DNA of 64,000 nucleotides, from positions 1 to 64,000 of the forward strand of contig JABCYZ010000002.1 of the NCBI GenBank assembly GCA_013289955.1, in the 5' to 3' direction. Position 1 is the stretch's first letter, and every line of letters starts with the position of its first letter. A program made the translations under genes and the position numbers. The stretch is from Acidobacteriota bacterium. GTDB taxonomy: Bacteria > Acidobacteriota > Terriglobia > Acidiferrales > UBA7541. This document shows, in pieces, positions 45,830 to 55,468 of the stretch. The notes under the pieces are model-generated. The model was not told the origin of the DNA, did no database searches, and worked only from the letters and a program-made list of their open reading frames with translations.

Positions 45830-46123
45830 TTAACCTTTGCCGGCTTCGACGCTTACGCCTTTCCAAAAAGCAATTCTCCCTCTGATTTCTTTTGCCGCTG
45901 GACTGGGTTCGGGATAGTACCAGGCGGCGTTTTCGTTTTTCATGCCATCGACTTCGACGTGATAGTAGTGGGCCGTCCCCTTCCAGGGGCAAATGGAAGT
46001 ATGCGGGCTGGACTTCAAAACATTTTTTTCGACCGAGTCGGCAGGAAAATACTGATTGCCTTCGACGACGACCGTATCGTTGCTTTCGGCGATGACCTTG
46101 CCGCCCCAAATGGCCTTTGCCAT
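45830..46123 (-). CDS. DUF427 family protein
   Basis: 97 aa, the length of a single DUF427 domain. It shows VVVEGNQYFPADSVE, SPHTSICPWKGTAHYYHVEVDG and the AAWYYPEPSPAAKEI segment characteristic of the family. It binds no obvious cofactor and has no known role. Isolated, convergent with the amidohydrolase gene. Confidence 0.85.
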   Translation of the reverse strand: MAKAIWGGKVIAESNDTVVVEGNQYFPADSVEKNVLKSSPHTSICPWKGTAHYYHVEVDGMKNENAAWYYPEPSPAAKEIRGRIAFWKGVSVEAGKG

Positions 46124-46322
46124 GTTGCTCTCCCCTCGTGCTCACGCGCGAGTCCTTCGCGCGGCCAAAATAAGTGTACCTGAAGGTTGGATGCGCGAGG
46201 CGGCGAAACGGTTCGGCCGAAGAGCGAGATCGTGGATCTCCACGCCAATGGCCAAGGATGGAGCCGCCGGCTGTCCGGATGGGCGCTTCTGTTAGAATCG
46301 GCACGCAACCTGGAGGATAGAG

Positions 46323-46757
46323 ATGGCTGAACAGAGCTTTCAGAATCACGCGAAGTGGGTGCCACCGTTTCATTTTTTTGTGCTGCCCGTGCTCCTGATT
46401 AACCTGGGGTTTCAGATTTATTGGTGCGTGAAAACGTGGTTCTCAGTGAACGGCGTGCTTTCGGTGGTTGTCGCGGCGGCGCTTTTTGTGGCGATAGGGA
46501 CGGCGCGCGGGATGGCGCTGAAGGTGCAGGACCGGGTGATTCGGCTGGAGGAGCGCTTGCGTTTCGAACGCGTGCTACCAGCGGACATGCATCCGCGAGT
46601 CGGGGAGTTTACGATCGACCAGCTTGTGGCGTTGAGGTTTGCAAGCAACGCGGAGTTGCCGGAGCTGGCGCGGAAGGTTTTGGATGAGAAGTTGAATGAT
46701 CGGAAGGCGATCAAGCGGATGATCAAGACTTGGCGCCCTGATTTCGCGCGAGCCTGA
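46323..46757 (+). CDS. Small membrane protein, DUF6526-like
   Basis: 144 aa. Two adjacent TM helices (about 15-35 and 41-62) are followed by a cytoplasmic helical tail with RLEERLRF and LVALRFASNAELPELARK. The N-terminal QNHAKWVPPFHFF motif resembles the DUF6526 family. No function known. GGAGGATAG lies just before the ATG. Divergent from the DUF427 gene (198 nt). Confidence 0.7.
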   Translation: MAEQSFQNHAKWVPPFHFFVLPVLLINLGFQIYWCVKTWFSVNGVLSVVVAAALFVAIGTARGMALKVQDRVIRLEERLRFERVLPADMHPRVGEFTIDQLVALRFASNAELPELARKVLDEKLNDRKAIKRMIKTWRPDFARA

Positions 46758-46855
46758 TTTGGAAGTTTGAGAGTCCCGCTGGTCGAAACTCTTCGCGGCC
46801 CCTCTGTTCCTCCGGGCAAAGAGAGTGAACAAGCCCCGCACCTGCCGGGTCTTGA

Positions 46856-47647
46856 CTAAATGCTGCGGATTACGCCGCCTTCGGCGCGGACTGCGGCGCC
46901 GCTGATGGCGGCAGATTGGGCGCTCGCGACGAAAGCGACGACTGCGGCGATTTCTTCGGGCGTTTCGAAACGCTTGAGGAGCGAGCTGGGCCGGGCGGTT
47001 TTGAAGAATTCTTGCTCGATCTGGGCCGTGGAGATGCCGCGCTGCTTGGCCATGCCATCGAGGAAACCTGCTACACCTTCGGAAACCGTAGGGCCGGGGA
47101 GGACGGAATTGACCGTGACGCCGGTGCCGGCAACCGATTCGGCCAAACCGCGCGCGACAGCGACCTGGGCGGTTTTGGTCATGCCGTAGTGAATCATTTC
47201 GGCGGGGATCTGGACGGCGGACTCGCTGGAAATGAATATGATGCGTCCCCAATTGCTTTTCAGCATGCCAGGCAAATAGTGGCGTGAGAGACGGACGCCA
47301 CTGAGGACGTTGACCTCGAAGAATCGCAGCCAGTCGGCATCCGGAATTTCCGCAAAGGGTTTGGGCTCGAAGATTCCAAGGTTGTTGATCAAAACGTCGG
47401 TGTGCGGGACTTGTTTTACCAGGGTTTCGACGCCGCTCGCCGTGCCCAGATCTGCGGCTACGCCTTCGAGATCGGCGGTTTTGTAGTGATGCCGGATTTT
47501 TTCGAGCGCGGCATTTACGCGCGCTTCCTTGCGGCCGTTAATGACGACGCTTGCACCTTCCATGGCGAGCGCCGTTGCGATGGCTAGGCCGATTCCTGCT
47601 GTCGAGCCGGAGACGACGGCTTTCTTTCCCCTCAGACCAAAATCCAT
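46856..47647 (-). CDS. Short-chain dehydrogenase/reductase
   Basis: 263 aa NAD(P)-dependent oxidoreductase. Cofactor motif GSTAGIGLA (residues 14-22), NNLG in the middle, and catalytic SES...YGMTK with Tyr and Lys four apart. The Arg in NGRKEA suggests NADP preference. It follows the aldo/keto reductase gene by 21 nt on the same strand and is likely co-transcribed. Substrate unknown. Confidence 0.9.
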   Translation of the reverse strand: MDFGLRGKKAVVSGSTAGIGLAIATALAMEGASVVINGRKEARVNAALEKIRHHYKTADLEGVAADLGTASGVETLVKQVPHTDVLINNLGIFEPKPFAEIPDADWLRFFEVNVLSGVRLSRHYLPGMLKSNWGRIIFISSESAVQIPAEMIHYGMTKTAQVAVARGLAESVAGTGVTVNSVLPGPTVSEGVAGFLDGMAKQRGISTAQIEQEFFKTARPSSLLKRFETPEEIAAVVAFVASAQSAAISGAAVRAEGGVIRSI

Positions 47648-47668
47648 TGGCGATCCTCCTCGAGCGCT

Positions 47669-48640
47669 TTATCGAGCTACCGCTGCTGCGGCTGCGCCTT
47701 CGATCTCCGCGATTTCTTCCGGCGACAGTTTCAGTTCACCGGCGCGCATCACGCCCTCAGCCTGTTTGGCGTTGCGGGCGCCAACAATCGCTCCCGTGAC
47801 GGCAGGATTGCTGAGGACCCAGGCGATGGCGACTTCGCCCGGGTTGCGGCCGTGGCGGGCGCCGACCTTGCGCAGGCGCTCAACGAGATCGATGTTTTTG
47901 GAGAGGCGGGGCTCACGAAACTCGGGGTTTTTGCTTCGGAAATCGTCGGCTGGCAGGGCGGCAGCGCGTTCGCGAGTCATTGCGCCAGTGAGGAGCCCGG
48001 AAGCCATGGGCGCGTACGCGATGACGCCGATGCCCTGCTGTTTGCAATACGGCAGGATTTCCTTATCGACCTGGCGGCGAATCAGGGAGTAGGGTGGTTG
48101 CAAGGAAGTTGGCGAAGCGATTTTTTCGGCGCGTTTTAATTGTTCGACATTGAAATTGGAGACGCCGATCCAGCGGACTTTTCCTTCTTTTTGCAGGGCA
48201 GCCATAGTTTGCCAGGCTTCTTCGAGGCCGGGGCCGTTGTCGGAGGGAGGCCAGTGCATTTGGTAGAGGTCGATCACTTCGATTTTCAGACGGCGGAGGC
48301 TGTCTTCGCATTCGCTGCGGATGGATGCGGCAGTGTGGTTCTGGGTGACGTGGCCCTTATCGTCCCAACGCAAGACGCATTTGGTGAAAACGTAGGGGCG
48401 CCGGCCGCGCCAGGCTTCTAGGGACTGAGCGACCACTTCTTCGGAATGCCCTGTGCCGTAGACGGCGGCGGTGTCGATCCAATTCACGCCAAGTTCGAGG
48501 GAGCCATGAATCGCGGCGATCGAGTCATCGTCTTCTTGGTATCCCCAGGCAAAATCCCAGCCACTTCCGCCGATAGCCCAGGCGCCAAATCCAACCGGAG
48601 TTATTTGCAAAGCGGAATTACCCAGTTTGCGCATTTCCAT
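47669..48640 (-). CDS. Aldo/keto reductase
   Basis: 323 aa TIM-barrel oxidoreductase. Catalytic tetrad: Asp in WIDTAAVYG, Tyr in the same motif, Lys in VFTKCVLRW and His in QMHWPPS. VRWIGVSNFN is the family's cofactor-side signature. Immediately upstream of the SDR gene. Substrate unknown. Confidence 0.92.
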   Translation of the reverse strand: MEMRKLGNSALQITPVGFGAWAIGGSGWDFAWGYQEDDDSIAAIHGSLELGVNWIDTAAVYGTGHSEEVVAQSLEAWRGRRPYVFTKCVLRWDDKGHVTQNHTAASIRSECEDSLRRLKIEVIDLYQMHWPPSDNGPGLEEAWQTMAALQKEGKVRWIGVSNFNVEQLKRAEKIASPTSLQPPYSLIRRQVDKEILPYCKQQGIGVIAYAPMASGLLTGAMTRERAAALPADDFRSKNPEFREPRLSKNIDLVERLRKVGARHGRNPGEVAIAWVLSNPAVTGAIVGARNAKQAEGVMRAGELKLSPEEIAEIEGAAAAAVAR

Positions 48641-48967
48641 AATTCTTTAACCTCTCGTTTAAATTGAGCGCTTTGTTGCGCGCCTCGATTGCACGGAGGA
48701 TTCTACATTGCATGAGATGAAAAGAAGATGGGTTTGGTTAGGGCGCAATCTGGCGCAACGGAAGACGGGATATAGAGAAAGCAAACGCCCTAAGAGCCAG
48801 GGCGCGCGGATTTGCGAGGGTTTACAGCGCCCCGGTTCGATCCAATCAGGATATTTCTCACGTTAAGAACTACTGGAAAGAAGAGAGAGAAGGAGGCGGA
48901 AAAATCGAAGGGCGGCGAGGACCGAGGTCCGAGCCGCCCGGAGGAAAACTAGAATAGTTGGGCCGAA
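48641..48967. other. Intergenic region with bactofilin terminator
   Basis: 327 nt between the aldo/keto reductase start and the bactofilin stop, both minus strand. It contains the terminator at 48900-48939 and no open frame worth calling. No tRNA or promoter seen. Confidence 0.4.
48900..48939 (-). terminator. Terminator after the bactofilin gene
   Basis: Minus strand GGGCGGC (complement of 48933-48939) pairs with GCCGCCC (complement of 48910-48916), enclosing a second GGAC/GTCC stem, followed by TTCGATTTTTC. About 30 nt beyond the stop. Confidence 0.75.
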
Positions 48968-49522
48968 TTAAATGGTTTTGGTTGCCGGTGCGCCGACCGG
49001 AGCGCTAGAGCTCTTTGCAAAGGCGTTGTGTGCGGAATCCTTCTCGGAGCTCTTATCGATTTCGATGGAGCCTTTGAAGTAGGCGCCGTCTTCGATCATG
49101 ATGCGGGCGGTGGTGAGATCGCCGTTGACGGAGCCGTCCTTCTTAATCTCGATACGGTCTTTTGCGCGAAGGTTTCCCTTCACGGTCCCGTACACCACCA
49201 CCTCGCGGGCGATGATATCGGCCGTAACTTTTGCGGTAGTCCCGACTGTCAGCTTCCGCTCATCAAGCTGGATCAGTCCTTCGACCGAACCGTCGATCAG
49301 CAGATCCTCGTTGCCGGAGATCTCGCCTTTCACGTGCAGGCTGGCCCCGAGCCGCGCGGTAGCGCGGTCCGCGGTTGCACCCAGTGGACGCATGGCATCT
49401 GTACTCATTGCGGTAGTTCCCTCCCAAGTCGCCGGAGCGGGCTTCGGCGTCTGATTCGTCGGAAAATTTTTTTGCTCCGGAGGCGCGGATTGCGGCGTAT
49501 CCGGTTTCTTATTACCCCACAT
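48968..49522 (-). CDS. Bactofilin (polymer-forming cytoskeletal protein)
   Basis: 184 aa. The right-handed beta-helix core spans about residues 65-165, with LHVKGEISGNEDLLIDGSVEGLI, TVGTTAKVTADIIAREVVVYGTVKGNLRAK and the repeated D/G-V-x-G turns of bactofilins. N- and C-termini are Pro/Ala-rich and likely disordered. The ATG at 49522 has GGGAGG 5 nt upstream (MWGNKKP); the open frame to 49609 is unsupported. It self-assembles without nucleotide and may scaffold envelope or cell-shape proteins. No bactofilin-associated peptidase gene adjoins it. Confidence 0.92.
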   Translation of the reverse strand: MWGNKKPDTPQSAPPEQKNFPTNQTPKPAPATWEGTTAMSTDAMRPLGATADRATARLGASLHVKGEISGNEDLLIDGSVEGLIQLDERKLTVGTTAKVTADIIAREVVVYGTVKGNLRAKDRIEIKKDGSVNGDLTTARIMIEDGAYFKGSIEIDKSSEKDSAHNAFAKSSSAPVGAPATKTI

Positions 49523-49804
49523 CGGTTCCTCCCAAGGGGATAGCACCACCCCGCGCGGGAAAACGCTTGGGGTATTGCAAACTGTATTCCTCAGGATAGC
49601 GGACGGCAAACGCAGACTTCAATGGCCGTTCCTGAAAGTAACTAGACCTTTGGACAGTGTGTTCGTCCCATCTTCGCGGTTAAGTTTGGGTAAATTGCAG
49701 GCGACGATGAATCGGCGATACCAAAACACGGGCTCTACGGCCTGTCCCGGGCCGACTGCGGCAACCCGACCGGATCGGACTGTCCCTGGAACGGATCGGG
49801 CGGC

Positions 49805-51010
49805 CTAGGAACTCGGCCTTTCCGGAACAGGCGCCGTTGCCAAGAAATCCGCTTGAAATCTTCTTGAGTAGGAAGCGAGGAGTTCTTGGATTCGTTCGGA
49901 GTCTGGAGATTTCAAGACAAAGCCGGCGTGATGGTATTTTGCGATGCGATAGACGATTTCGGAATCGTTGTAGGCGGATGTGTCGGGTTGGTCCTGGCGG
50001 GCGAGGGATACGATCGCTCCCGCGTAATCGTGGCGAGTCGCGGGCAGCTGGTATGGCTGCTTCCCTGCCCCCACTTCGAGGCGCGCCCATTCGCGCCAGA
50101 GGTTGATGCCGGTGGCGGCGTCAATCACATCGGAGATGTAGGCGCCGCCAACACGGGCGGCGACCTCCAGGAAGTAAAACTTTCCATCGGAATGCGCTTT
50201 GAGGAATTCAGCGTGGGTGACTCCGCGGAGAAAGCCCAGCTCATCGAGGACCCGGCGATTGATTTCGAGGAGGGTTTTCACGTCGGCGGAATCGCGCGGG
50301 AGAGTGCGTGTGGTGAAAACGCCTCCCTGATGCGAAGTCTCGAGCGGGGGCGCTCCGTAAGCGTGAGCTTCGGCGAAGATAACTTCGCGTTCGGACGCCA
50401 CACTATCCACGTGATAGACGCTTCCGGGAATGAACTGCTCGAGCAAATAAGTGGATTGCCTGTCTCCCAGCTCGTCGAGCCAGGGCCAGAGCTCGACGGG
50501 CGCGTGGATTTTTTTCATTCCGATGCCCGAGGCTTGCGAGCGCGGCTTTAGCAGCCAGGGTGCCGGAACCCGCCCCATGAACTCGCGTAAAGCATCGTAA
50601 TTTAAGACAGGCACGAATTCCGGGACGGGAATGCCCGCCTCTTTTGCACGAGCGCGCATGGCGAGCTTGTCGCGGAAGTAGCGGACCGTAGTCAGGCCCA
50701 TGCCGGGAATGCGCATGTGCTCGCGAAGGGCCGACACATTTTCCATGTCGAATTCGTCGAGGGCAACGATGCGGTCGATCGGCTGCGATCTGGCCGCAAA
50801 GCTCACAGCTTTGATGAGGTCTTCTACGGGAAGCTCCTCGGGCATAAAAAACATTTCGTCGATGGACTCGCGGGGCCAATCCCCGTCGCGGAGTTTTTCC
50901 ACCGTGAGAAGCAGCACGCGGCAACCCATGCCCTTGCAGGTGCGCAGAAATTCCTGACCTTTTTCATAGGAGCTGACACAGAGGATGGTAAGAGTACGAC
51001 TCTCTGGCAT
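49805..51010 (-). CDS. ATP-grasp enzyme
   Basis: 401 aa. An N-terminal Rossmann-like preATP-grasp domain (about 10-105) precedes the ATP-grasp fold (about 110-330). Visible motifs are PWLLKPRSQASGIGMKKI (ATP-binding Lys), EQFIPGSVYHVDS and FYFLEVAARVGG (metal-binding Glu and the Asn/Ala position). Family members ligate carboxylates with amines, for example in peptide or vitamin synthesis. Which ligation this does is open. GAGG lies 6 nt before the ATG. 78 nt separate it from the esterase gene on the same strand. Confidence 0.82.
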   Translation of the reverse strand: MPESRTLTILCVSSYEKGQEFLRTCKGMGCRVLLLTVEKLRDGDWPRESIDEMFFMPEELPVEDLIKAVSFAARSQPIDRIVALDEFDMENVSALREHMRIPGMGLTTVRYFRDKLAMRARAKEAGIPVPEFVPVLNYDALREFMGRVPAPWLLKPRSQASGIGMKKIHAPVELWPWLDELGDRQSTYLLEQFIPGSVYHVDSVASEREVIFAEAHAYGAPPLETSHQGGVFTTRTLPRDSADVKTLLEINRRVLDELGFLRGVTHAEFLKAHSDGKFYFLEVAARVGGAYISDVIDAATGINLWREWARLEVGAGKQPYQLPATRHDYAGAIVSLARQDQPDTSAYNDSEIVYRIAKYHHAGFVLKSPDSERIQELLASYSRRFQADFLATAPVPERPSS

Positions 51011-51088
51011 CGATGACCTCTGGATGCCGCGCGGCCGCCGCGAAGCCGCTTAAGGCAGGCGCGCGATAGGTGCGGATTATACTTCGGT

Positions 51089-51859
51089 CTAGCGGACCGG
51101 ATACAAGAATTGCAGGAAAGGACCGACGCGCTGGGCCCAGGCCGCTTCGTTGTGCTCGGCGCCTTCGATGCGCTGGTAGTGCAGATCGCGACCGAGTTGC
51201 CAGCCTTTTTCCAGGAGCACGTCGCGAAATTGTTCGACGTCCTGGACGATGCGCGGGCCTTCACGCGTGCCGATGTCCAGCCAGATAGCGGGGCGCGGAT
51301 CTACGTCGGCGGCGGCCGCGAAACGGTGCATCACCTGGTGGTTCCACCAAACGGAAGGCGAAAGCGCGGCAATCTTTCCAAAAATATGCGGAAGCTTCAG
51401 GCCGAGATAGAGTGAGACGAGTCCGCCGAGCGAAGAACCGCCAATGCCGGTTTTTTCAGGCCCGGAAAGTGTCCTGTATTCGCGTTCAACGAAGGGCTTT
51501 ACTTCTTCAATAAGGAATTTGGCGTAGCGATCCGCGCGGCCGCCGCCGAGTTTGGGAACGTGCGTGGGCGTGTACTCGCGGATGCGGGCCTTGGTGTTGT
51601 ACATGCCGACGATGATAAGGGGGTCGATGGCGCCGGAGCGGATGGATTGATCAGCGGTTTGGCCGACGTGCCAGTCCATGCCGGGGATGAACGAGGTCGC
51701 GCCATCGAAAAGATTCTGGCCGTCCTGAAGGTAGAGAACGGGAAAGCGGCCTCCGGGCTGATCGTGATAGCCGGGCGGGAGATAGACGATGAGGTCGCGC
51801 TGGTTTCTGAGGAAACGCGAGCGAAAACCTTCGTGTTTCTGAAGATTCGGACCGCTCAC
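51089..51859 (-). CDS. Alpha/beta hydrolase, putative esterase (enterochelin-esterase-like)
   Basis: 256 aa. The nucleophile elbow is GGSSLGG (residues about 141-147), the Asp follows in DIGTREG, and the His is in EHNEAAW near residue 240. The fold VYLPPGYHDQPGGRFPVLYLQDGQNLFDGA is typical of the Esterase-D/IroE group (PF00756). Its GTG start overlaps the pyruvate carboxylase stop by 4 nt (GTGA), so it is translationally coupled. No signal peptide, so cytoplasmic. Substrate unknown. Confidence 0.88.
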   Translation of the reverse strand: MSGPNLQKHEGFRSRFLRNQRDLIVYLPPGYHDQPGGRFPVLYLQDGQNLFDGATSFIPGMDWHVGQTADQSIRSGAIDPLIIVGMYNTKARIREYTPTHVPKLGGGRADRYAKFLIEEVKPFVEREYRTLSGPEKTGIGGSSLGGLVSLYLGLKLPHIFGKIAALSPSVWWNHQVMHRFAAAADVDPRPAIWLDIGTREGPRIVQDVEQFRDVLLEKGWQLGRDLHYQRIEGAEHNEAAWAQRVGPFLQFLYPVR

Positions 51860-54800
51860 GGCGCGATGGTCACCAGGAGATCTTTGGCTTCGACGTGCTG
51901 CCCCGGCGTGACCAGAACCTTGATGACGCGGCCCCCGATGGGAGCGTAGATATTGGATTGCATTTTCATGGCTTCGAGAGTCAGGAGTTTCGCTCCGCGT
52001 TCCACCGGATGATTTGCTTGCACGGCGATCCCGCTGATGACGCCGGCTGTTGGTGCAGCAACTTGTCCGGGATCCGCCGGATCGGCTTTCGGATGCGCGC
52101 GCTCGACGACGCGCAAGGCCTGATCTCGGACATTTACTTCTCGGGGCTGGCCGTTCAATTCAAAGAACAGCGTTCGCGTGCCATCCGGATGTGGATCACT
52201 GGCCGTCAGAAATTTGAGAATGAGCGTTTTTCCCGGCTCGATCTCGATGGTGATTTCTTCGCCGGAAGCCAATCCGTAATAAAACGCAGGCGTGGGGAGA
52301 ACGCTCACATCCGCGTAAGTCTGGCGGAACTTGTCGTACTTTAGGAAGACCTCCGGATAGAGCAGATAGCTTAAAAGATCGTCGCGGCGTACAGGGTGAG
52401 TCAGTTTTTTTTCAAGTGCGGCGGAAGCTTCGGCAAGGTCGACGGCTTCGAGGCTCGCGCCTGGGCGGCCCTTGAGCGGGGCTGCGCCGCGCAGGACTAT
52501 TCTTTGCAGCTTGCGCGGCCATCCGCCCGGAGGAACACCGAGGACGCCGGAAAACATTTCCACGACGGAATTCGGCAGAGAAAGATCATGCTTTTCGTCG
52601 AGCTTCAGCAGATCCTTGGGTTCGAGCTCGTTGGCCATTAAGAAGAGCGCCATGTCGCCGACAACTTTGCTCGAGGGCGTAACTTTAACGATGTCGCCGA
52701 AGAGTTGGTTGACCTCAGCGTACATTTTCTCTACTTCGCGCCAACGATGGCCTAAGCCCATGGACGCGGCTTGCTCGCGGAGATTCGTGTATTGACCGCC
52801 AGGAATTTCGTGTTGATAGAGGCGCGCAGAGCCTGCCTTCGGGCCGGAATCGAAGGGCAAATAGTAGGTGCGCACGGTTTCCCAATAGTCGGAGCATTCG
52901 TTGAGCGCTTCGATGTCGAGTTCACTGTCGCGCGGTGTATGGCGCAACGCCTCAACAATGGAATTAAGGTTGGGCTGGCTGGTGCCGCCGCTCATGGCGG
53001 CAATCGCGGCGTCGGCCACGTCTGCGCCGGCATCCGCGGCTTTCATGACGGAGGCGGAATTTATGCCGCTGGTGTCATGCGTGTGGAAGTGCACGGGGAT
53101 CGCGATTTCTTCGCGGAGCGTTTTCACGAGTTCGTAGGCCGCATATGGCTTCGAAAGGCCCGCCATGTCCTTGATTCCGAGAAAATGCGCGCCGAGCTTT
53201 TCGAGTTGCCTGGCCATCGAAACGTAATATTTCAGCGAATACTTGGGGCGGGCTTTATCGAATATATCTCCGGTGTAGCAAATGGCGGGTTCGCAGACGG
53301 CGCCGGTTTCCAGCACCGCATCGATGGAAACGCGCATGTTTTCGATGGAGTTGAGGGAATCGAAAATGCGGAAGATGTCGATGCCCTGTGCATAGGATTC
53401 GCGGACGAATTCGATGATCACGTTGTCGGGATACGAAGTGTAACCGACGGCATTTGCGCCGCGGAGCAGCATTTGAAAACAAATATTCGGAATGCGCTGG
53501 CGCAAATCGCGAAGGCGCTGCCAGGGATCTTCGTGAAGAAAGCGCATGGCCGTGTCAAACGTTGCGCCACCCCACATCTCGACACTGAAAAGATTCGGAA
53601 GGCGTTGCGCCACGGCGCTCGCGGTGGCCAGCAGATCGTGGGTGCGGACGCGCGTGGCCATCAGCGATTGATGCGCATCTCGAAAGGTCGTGTCCGTGAT
53701 CAGGAGACGCCTTTCTTTTCTTGCCCAGGCAGCAAATTTCTTTGGGCCTAACTTTTGCAGGAGTTGGCGCGTTCCGGGCGGTGGTTCGATGCCGGGGACG
53801 CTTGGCAGAACCGCCTTTTCGAGCACTTTGGGGACGGGCTTGCCTTTTACCTCCGGATTGCCGTTGAGAATTACGTCGCCGAGATAGGAGAGCAGTTTGG
53901 TGGCCCGGTCGCCGCGGCTTTGCAGGCGAAATAGCTCAGGCGATTCATCGAGAAAAGAGGTGGTGACTTCGCCGGCGCGGAAGCGCGGATGATTGACGAC
54001 GTTTTCGAGGAAAGGGATGTTGGTTTTGACGCCGCGAATGCGGAATTCGCGGAGAGCGCGGTCCATGCGCTGGCAAGCTTCAGGAAGCTTCGTTCCCCAG
54101 GCCGTCACTTTGACCAGGAGCGAGTCATAGTAGGCCGCGAGGACTGCACCGGCGTAGGCGGTGCCTCCGTCGAGGCGAATTCCAAAGCCGGCGGGTGACC
54201 GGTAGGTCGTGAGCTTGCCGTAATCGGGCGCGAAGTTTTTCCCGGGGTCCTCCGTGGTAACCCGGCACTGAAGCGCTGAGCCGTAGAGCGGGACGTTTGC
54301 TTGTTCCGGCAACGCGAGCGGCTCGTCGTGCAGCTTGTGGCCCTGGGCTACTAGAATTTGCGAGCGCACCAGATCGATGCCGGTGACCATCTCGGTGACG
54401 GTGTGTTCCACCTGAATACGCGGGTTGACTTCGATGAAATACCACTTCTGGGCGTCCACATCGTAGAGAAATTCGACTGTGCCGGCGTTGCGATATTTGG
54501 CTTTGCGCGCCAGCCGCACGGCGGCATCGCATAATTCCGCTCGCACGTTTGACGGCAAATTCGCAGCGGGAGCCACTTCCACCACTTTCTGGTGCCGCCG
54601 CTGCACGGAGCAATCTCGTTCATAGAGGTGCAGCAGATTTCCGTGGTTATCCGCGAGAATCTGCACCTCCAGGTGGCGCGCGCGGGACAGATATTTCTCG
54701 AGAAAGACGCTGGCGTCGCCGAAGGCCGATTTGGCCTCGCCCCGCGCTTCCTCAAGGAGTTGATCGAGTTCAGCCTCGCTGCGCACTACGCGCATGCCGC

Positions 54801-55314
54801 GGCCGCCGCCTCCCTTGGCAGCTTTCACGATGACCGGGTACCCGATCGAGGCTGCGAATTTGCGGGCTTCGGCGGGCGAGCTGATCGATTCTTCCGTCCC
54901 CGGCAAGACAGGCACGCCGGCTGATTCCGCGAGGCGCCTCGCAGCCGTTTTGTCTCCGAGCAGTTCCAGCAATTCGGGAGTCGGACCGATGAAGGTAATT
55001 CCTGCCTTCTGGCAGGCGCGTGCAAACTGCGGATTCTCGGACAAGAAGCCGTAACCGGGGTGAATGGCGTCGACGCCCTTTTCTTTTGCCAGGGTCACGA
55101 TGCCGGGGATATCGAGGTAGGCCACCACCGGGCCTTTGCCGGCGCCCACCTGGTAGGCTTCGTCTGCCTTGAAGCGGTGCAGAGCCAGGCGGTCTTCCTC
55201 CGAATAAATTCCGACAGTGCGCAGGCCGAGCTCATTCGCGGCACGGAAAATACGTATGGCGATTTCGCTGCGATTGGCAGCAAGCAATTTTCGGATGGGT
55301 TTGTCTCTCTTCAT
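51856..55314 (-). CDS. pyc: Pyruvate carboxylase
   Basis: Biotin-dependent ATP:pyruvate carboxylase making oxaloacetate, 1,152 aa, the normal length for the single-chain enzyme. Biotin carboxylase domain at about 5-455 (KLLAANRSEIAIRIFRAA; AKGGGGRGMRV; EVNPRIQVEHTVTE), carboxyltransferase at about 530-810 (LLITDTTFRDAHQS; FHTHDTSG; SGGTSQPN), tetramerisation region, and the BCCP domain with the biotinylated Lys1117 in EAMKM. I chose the ATG at 55314 (MKRDKPIRK); AGGA directly abuts it, a poor spacing, so a slightly earlier non-ATG start is possible. Upstream of and overlapping an esterase gene. Confidence 0.96.
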   Translation of the reverse strand: MKRDKPIRKLLAANRSEIAIRIFRAANELGLRTVGIYSEEDRLALHRFKADEAYQVGAGKGPVVAYLDIPGIVTLAKEKGVDAIHPGYGFLSENPQFARACQKAGITFIGPTPELLELLGDKTAARRLAESAGVPVLPGTEESISSPAEARKFAASIGYPVIVKAAKGGGGRGMRVVRSEAELDQLLEEARGEAKSAFGDASVFLEKYLSRARHLEVQILADNHGNLLHLYERDCSVQRRHQKVVEVAPAANLPSNVRAELCDAAVRLARKAKYRNAGTVEFLYDVDAQKWYFIEVNPRIQVEHTVTEMVTGIDLVRSQILVAQGHKLHDEPLALPEQANVPLYGSALQCRVTTEDPGKNFAPDYGKLTTYRSPAGFGIRLDGGTAYAGAVLAAYYDSLLVKVTAWGTKLPEACQRMDRALREFRIRGVKTNIPFLENVVNHPRFRAGEVTTSFLDESPELFRLQSRGDRATKLLSYLGDVILNGNPEVKGKPVPKVLEKAVLPSVPGIEPPPGTRQLLQKLGPKKFAAWARKERRLLITDTTFRDAHQSLMATRVRTHDLLATASAVAQRLPNLFSVEMWGGATFDTAMRFLHEDPWQRLRDLRQRIPNICFQMLLRGANAVGYTSYPDNVIIEFVRESYAQGIDIFRIFDSLNSIENMRVSIDAVLETGAVCEPAICYTGDIFDKARPKYSLKYYVSMARQLEKLGAHFLGIKDMAGLSKPYAAYELVKTLREEIAIPVHFHTHDTSGINSASVMKAADAGADVADAAIAAMSGGTSQPNLNSIVEALRHTPRDSELDIEALNECSDYWETVRTYYLPFDSGPKAGSARLYQHEIPGGQYTNLREQAASMGLGHRWREVEKMYAEVNQLFGDIVKVTPSSKVVGDMALFLMANELEPKDLLKLDEKHDLSLPNSVVEMFSGVLGVPPGGWPRKLQRIVLRGAAPLKGRPGASLEAVDLAEASAALEKKLTHPVRRDDLLSYLLYPEVFLKYDKFRQTYADVSVLPTPAFYYGLASGEEITIEIEPGKTLILKFLTASDPHPDGTRTLFFELNGQPREVNVRDQALRVVERAHPKADPADPGQVAAPTAGVISGIAVQANHPVERGAKLLTLEAMKMQSNIYAPIGGRVIKVLVTPGQHVEAKDLLVTIAP

Positions 55315-55468
55315 TCCTGCGCCGGCAAGAAGGGTACTCGAAACTTTACATTGTTTCACGCACATGTGCGCGATAAGAGCGCTTTTTTCGATAGAGAAAA
55401 CAAACAAATCGAATAGCAAGGGGGCAGCGCCAGATCACGGAGTTCGCCAACGGGTTGAAAACTGGAAT

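Noticed and set aside
48825..48850. GGTTCGATCC, a tRNA T-loop-like word
   Set aside because: The neighbouring five bases on each side do not pair and no other arm is present.
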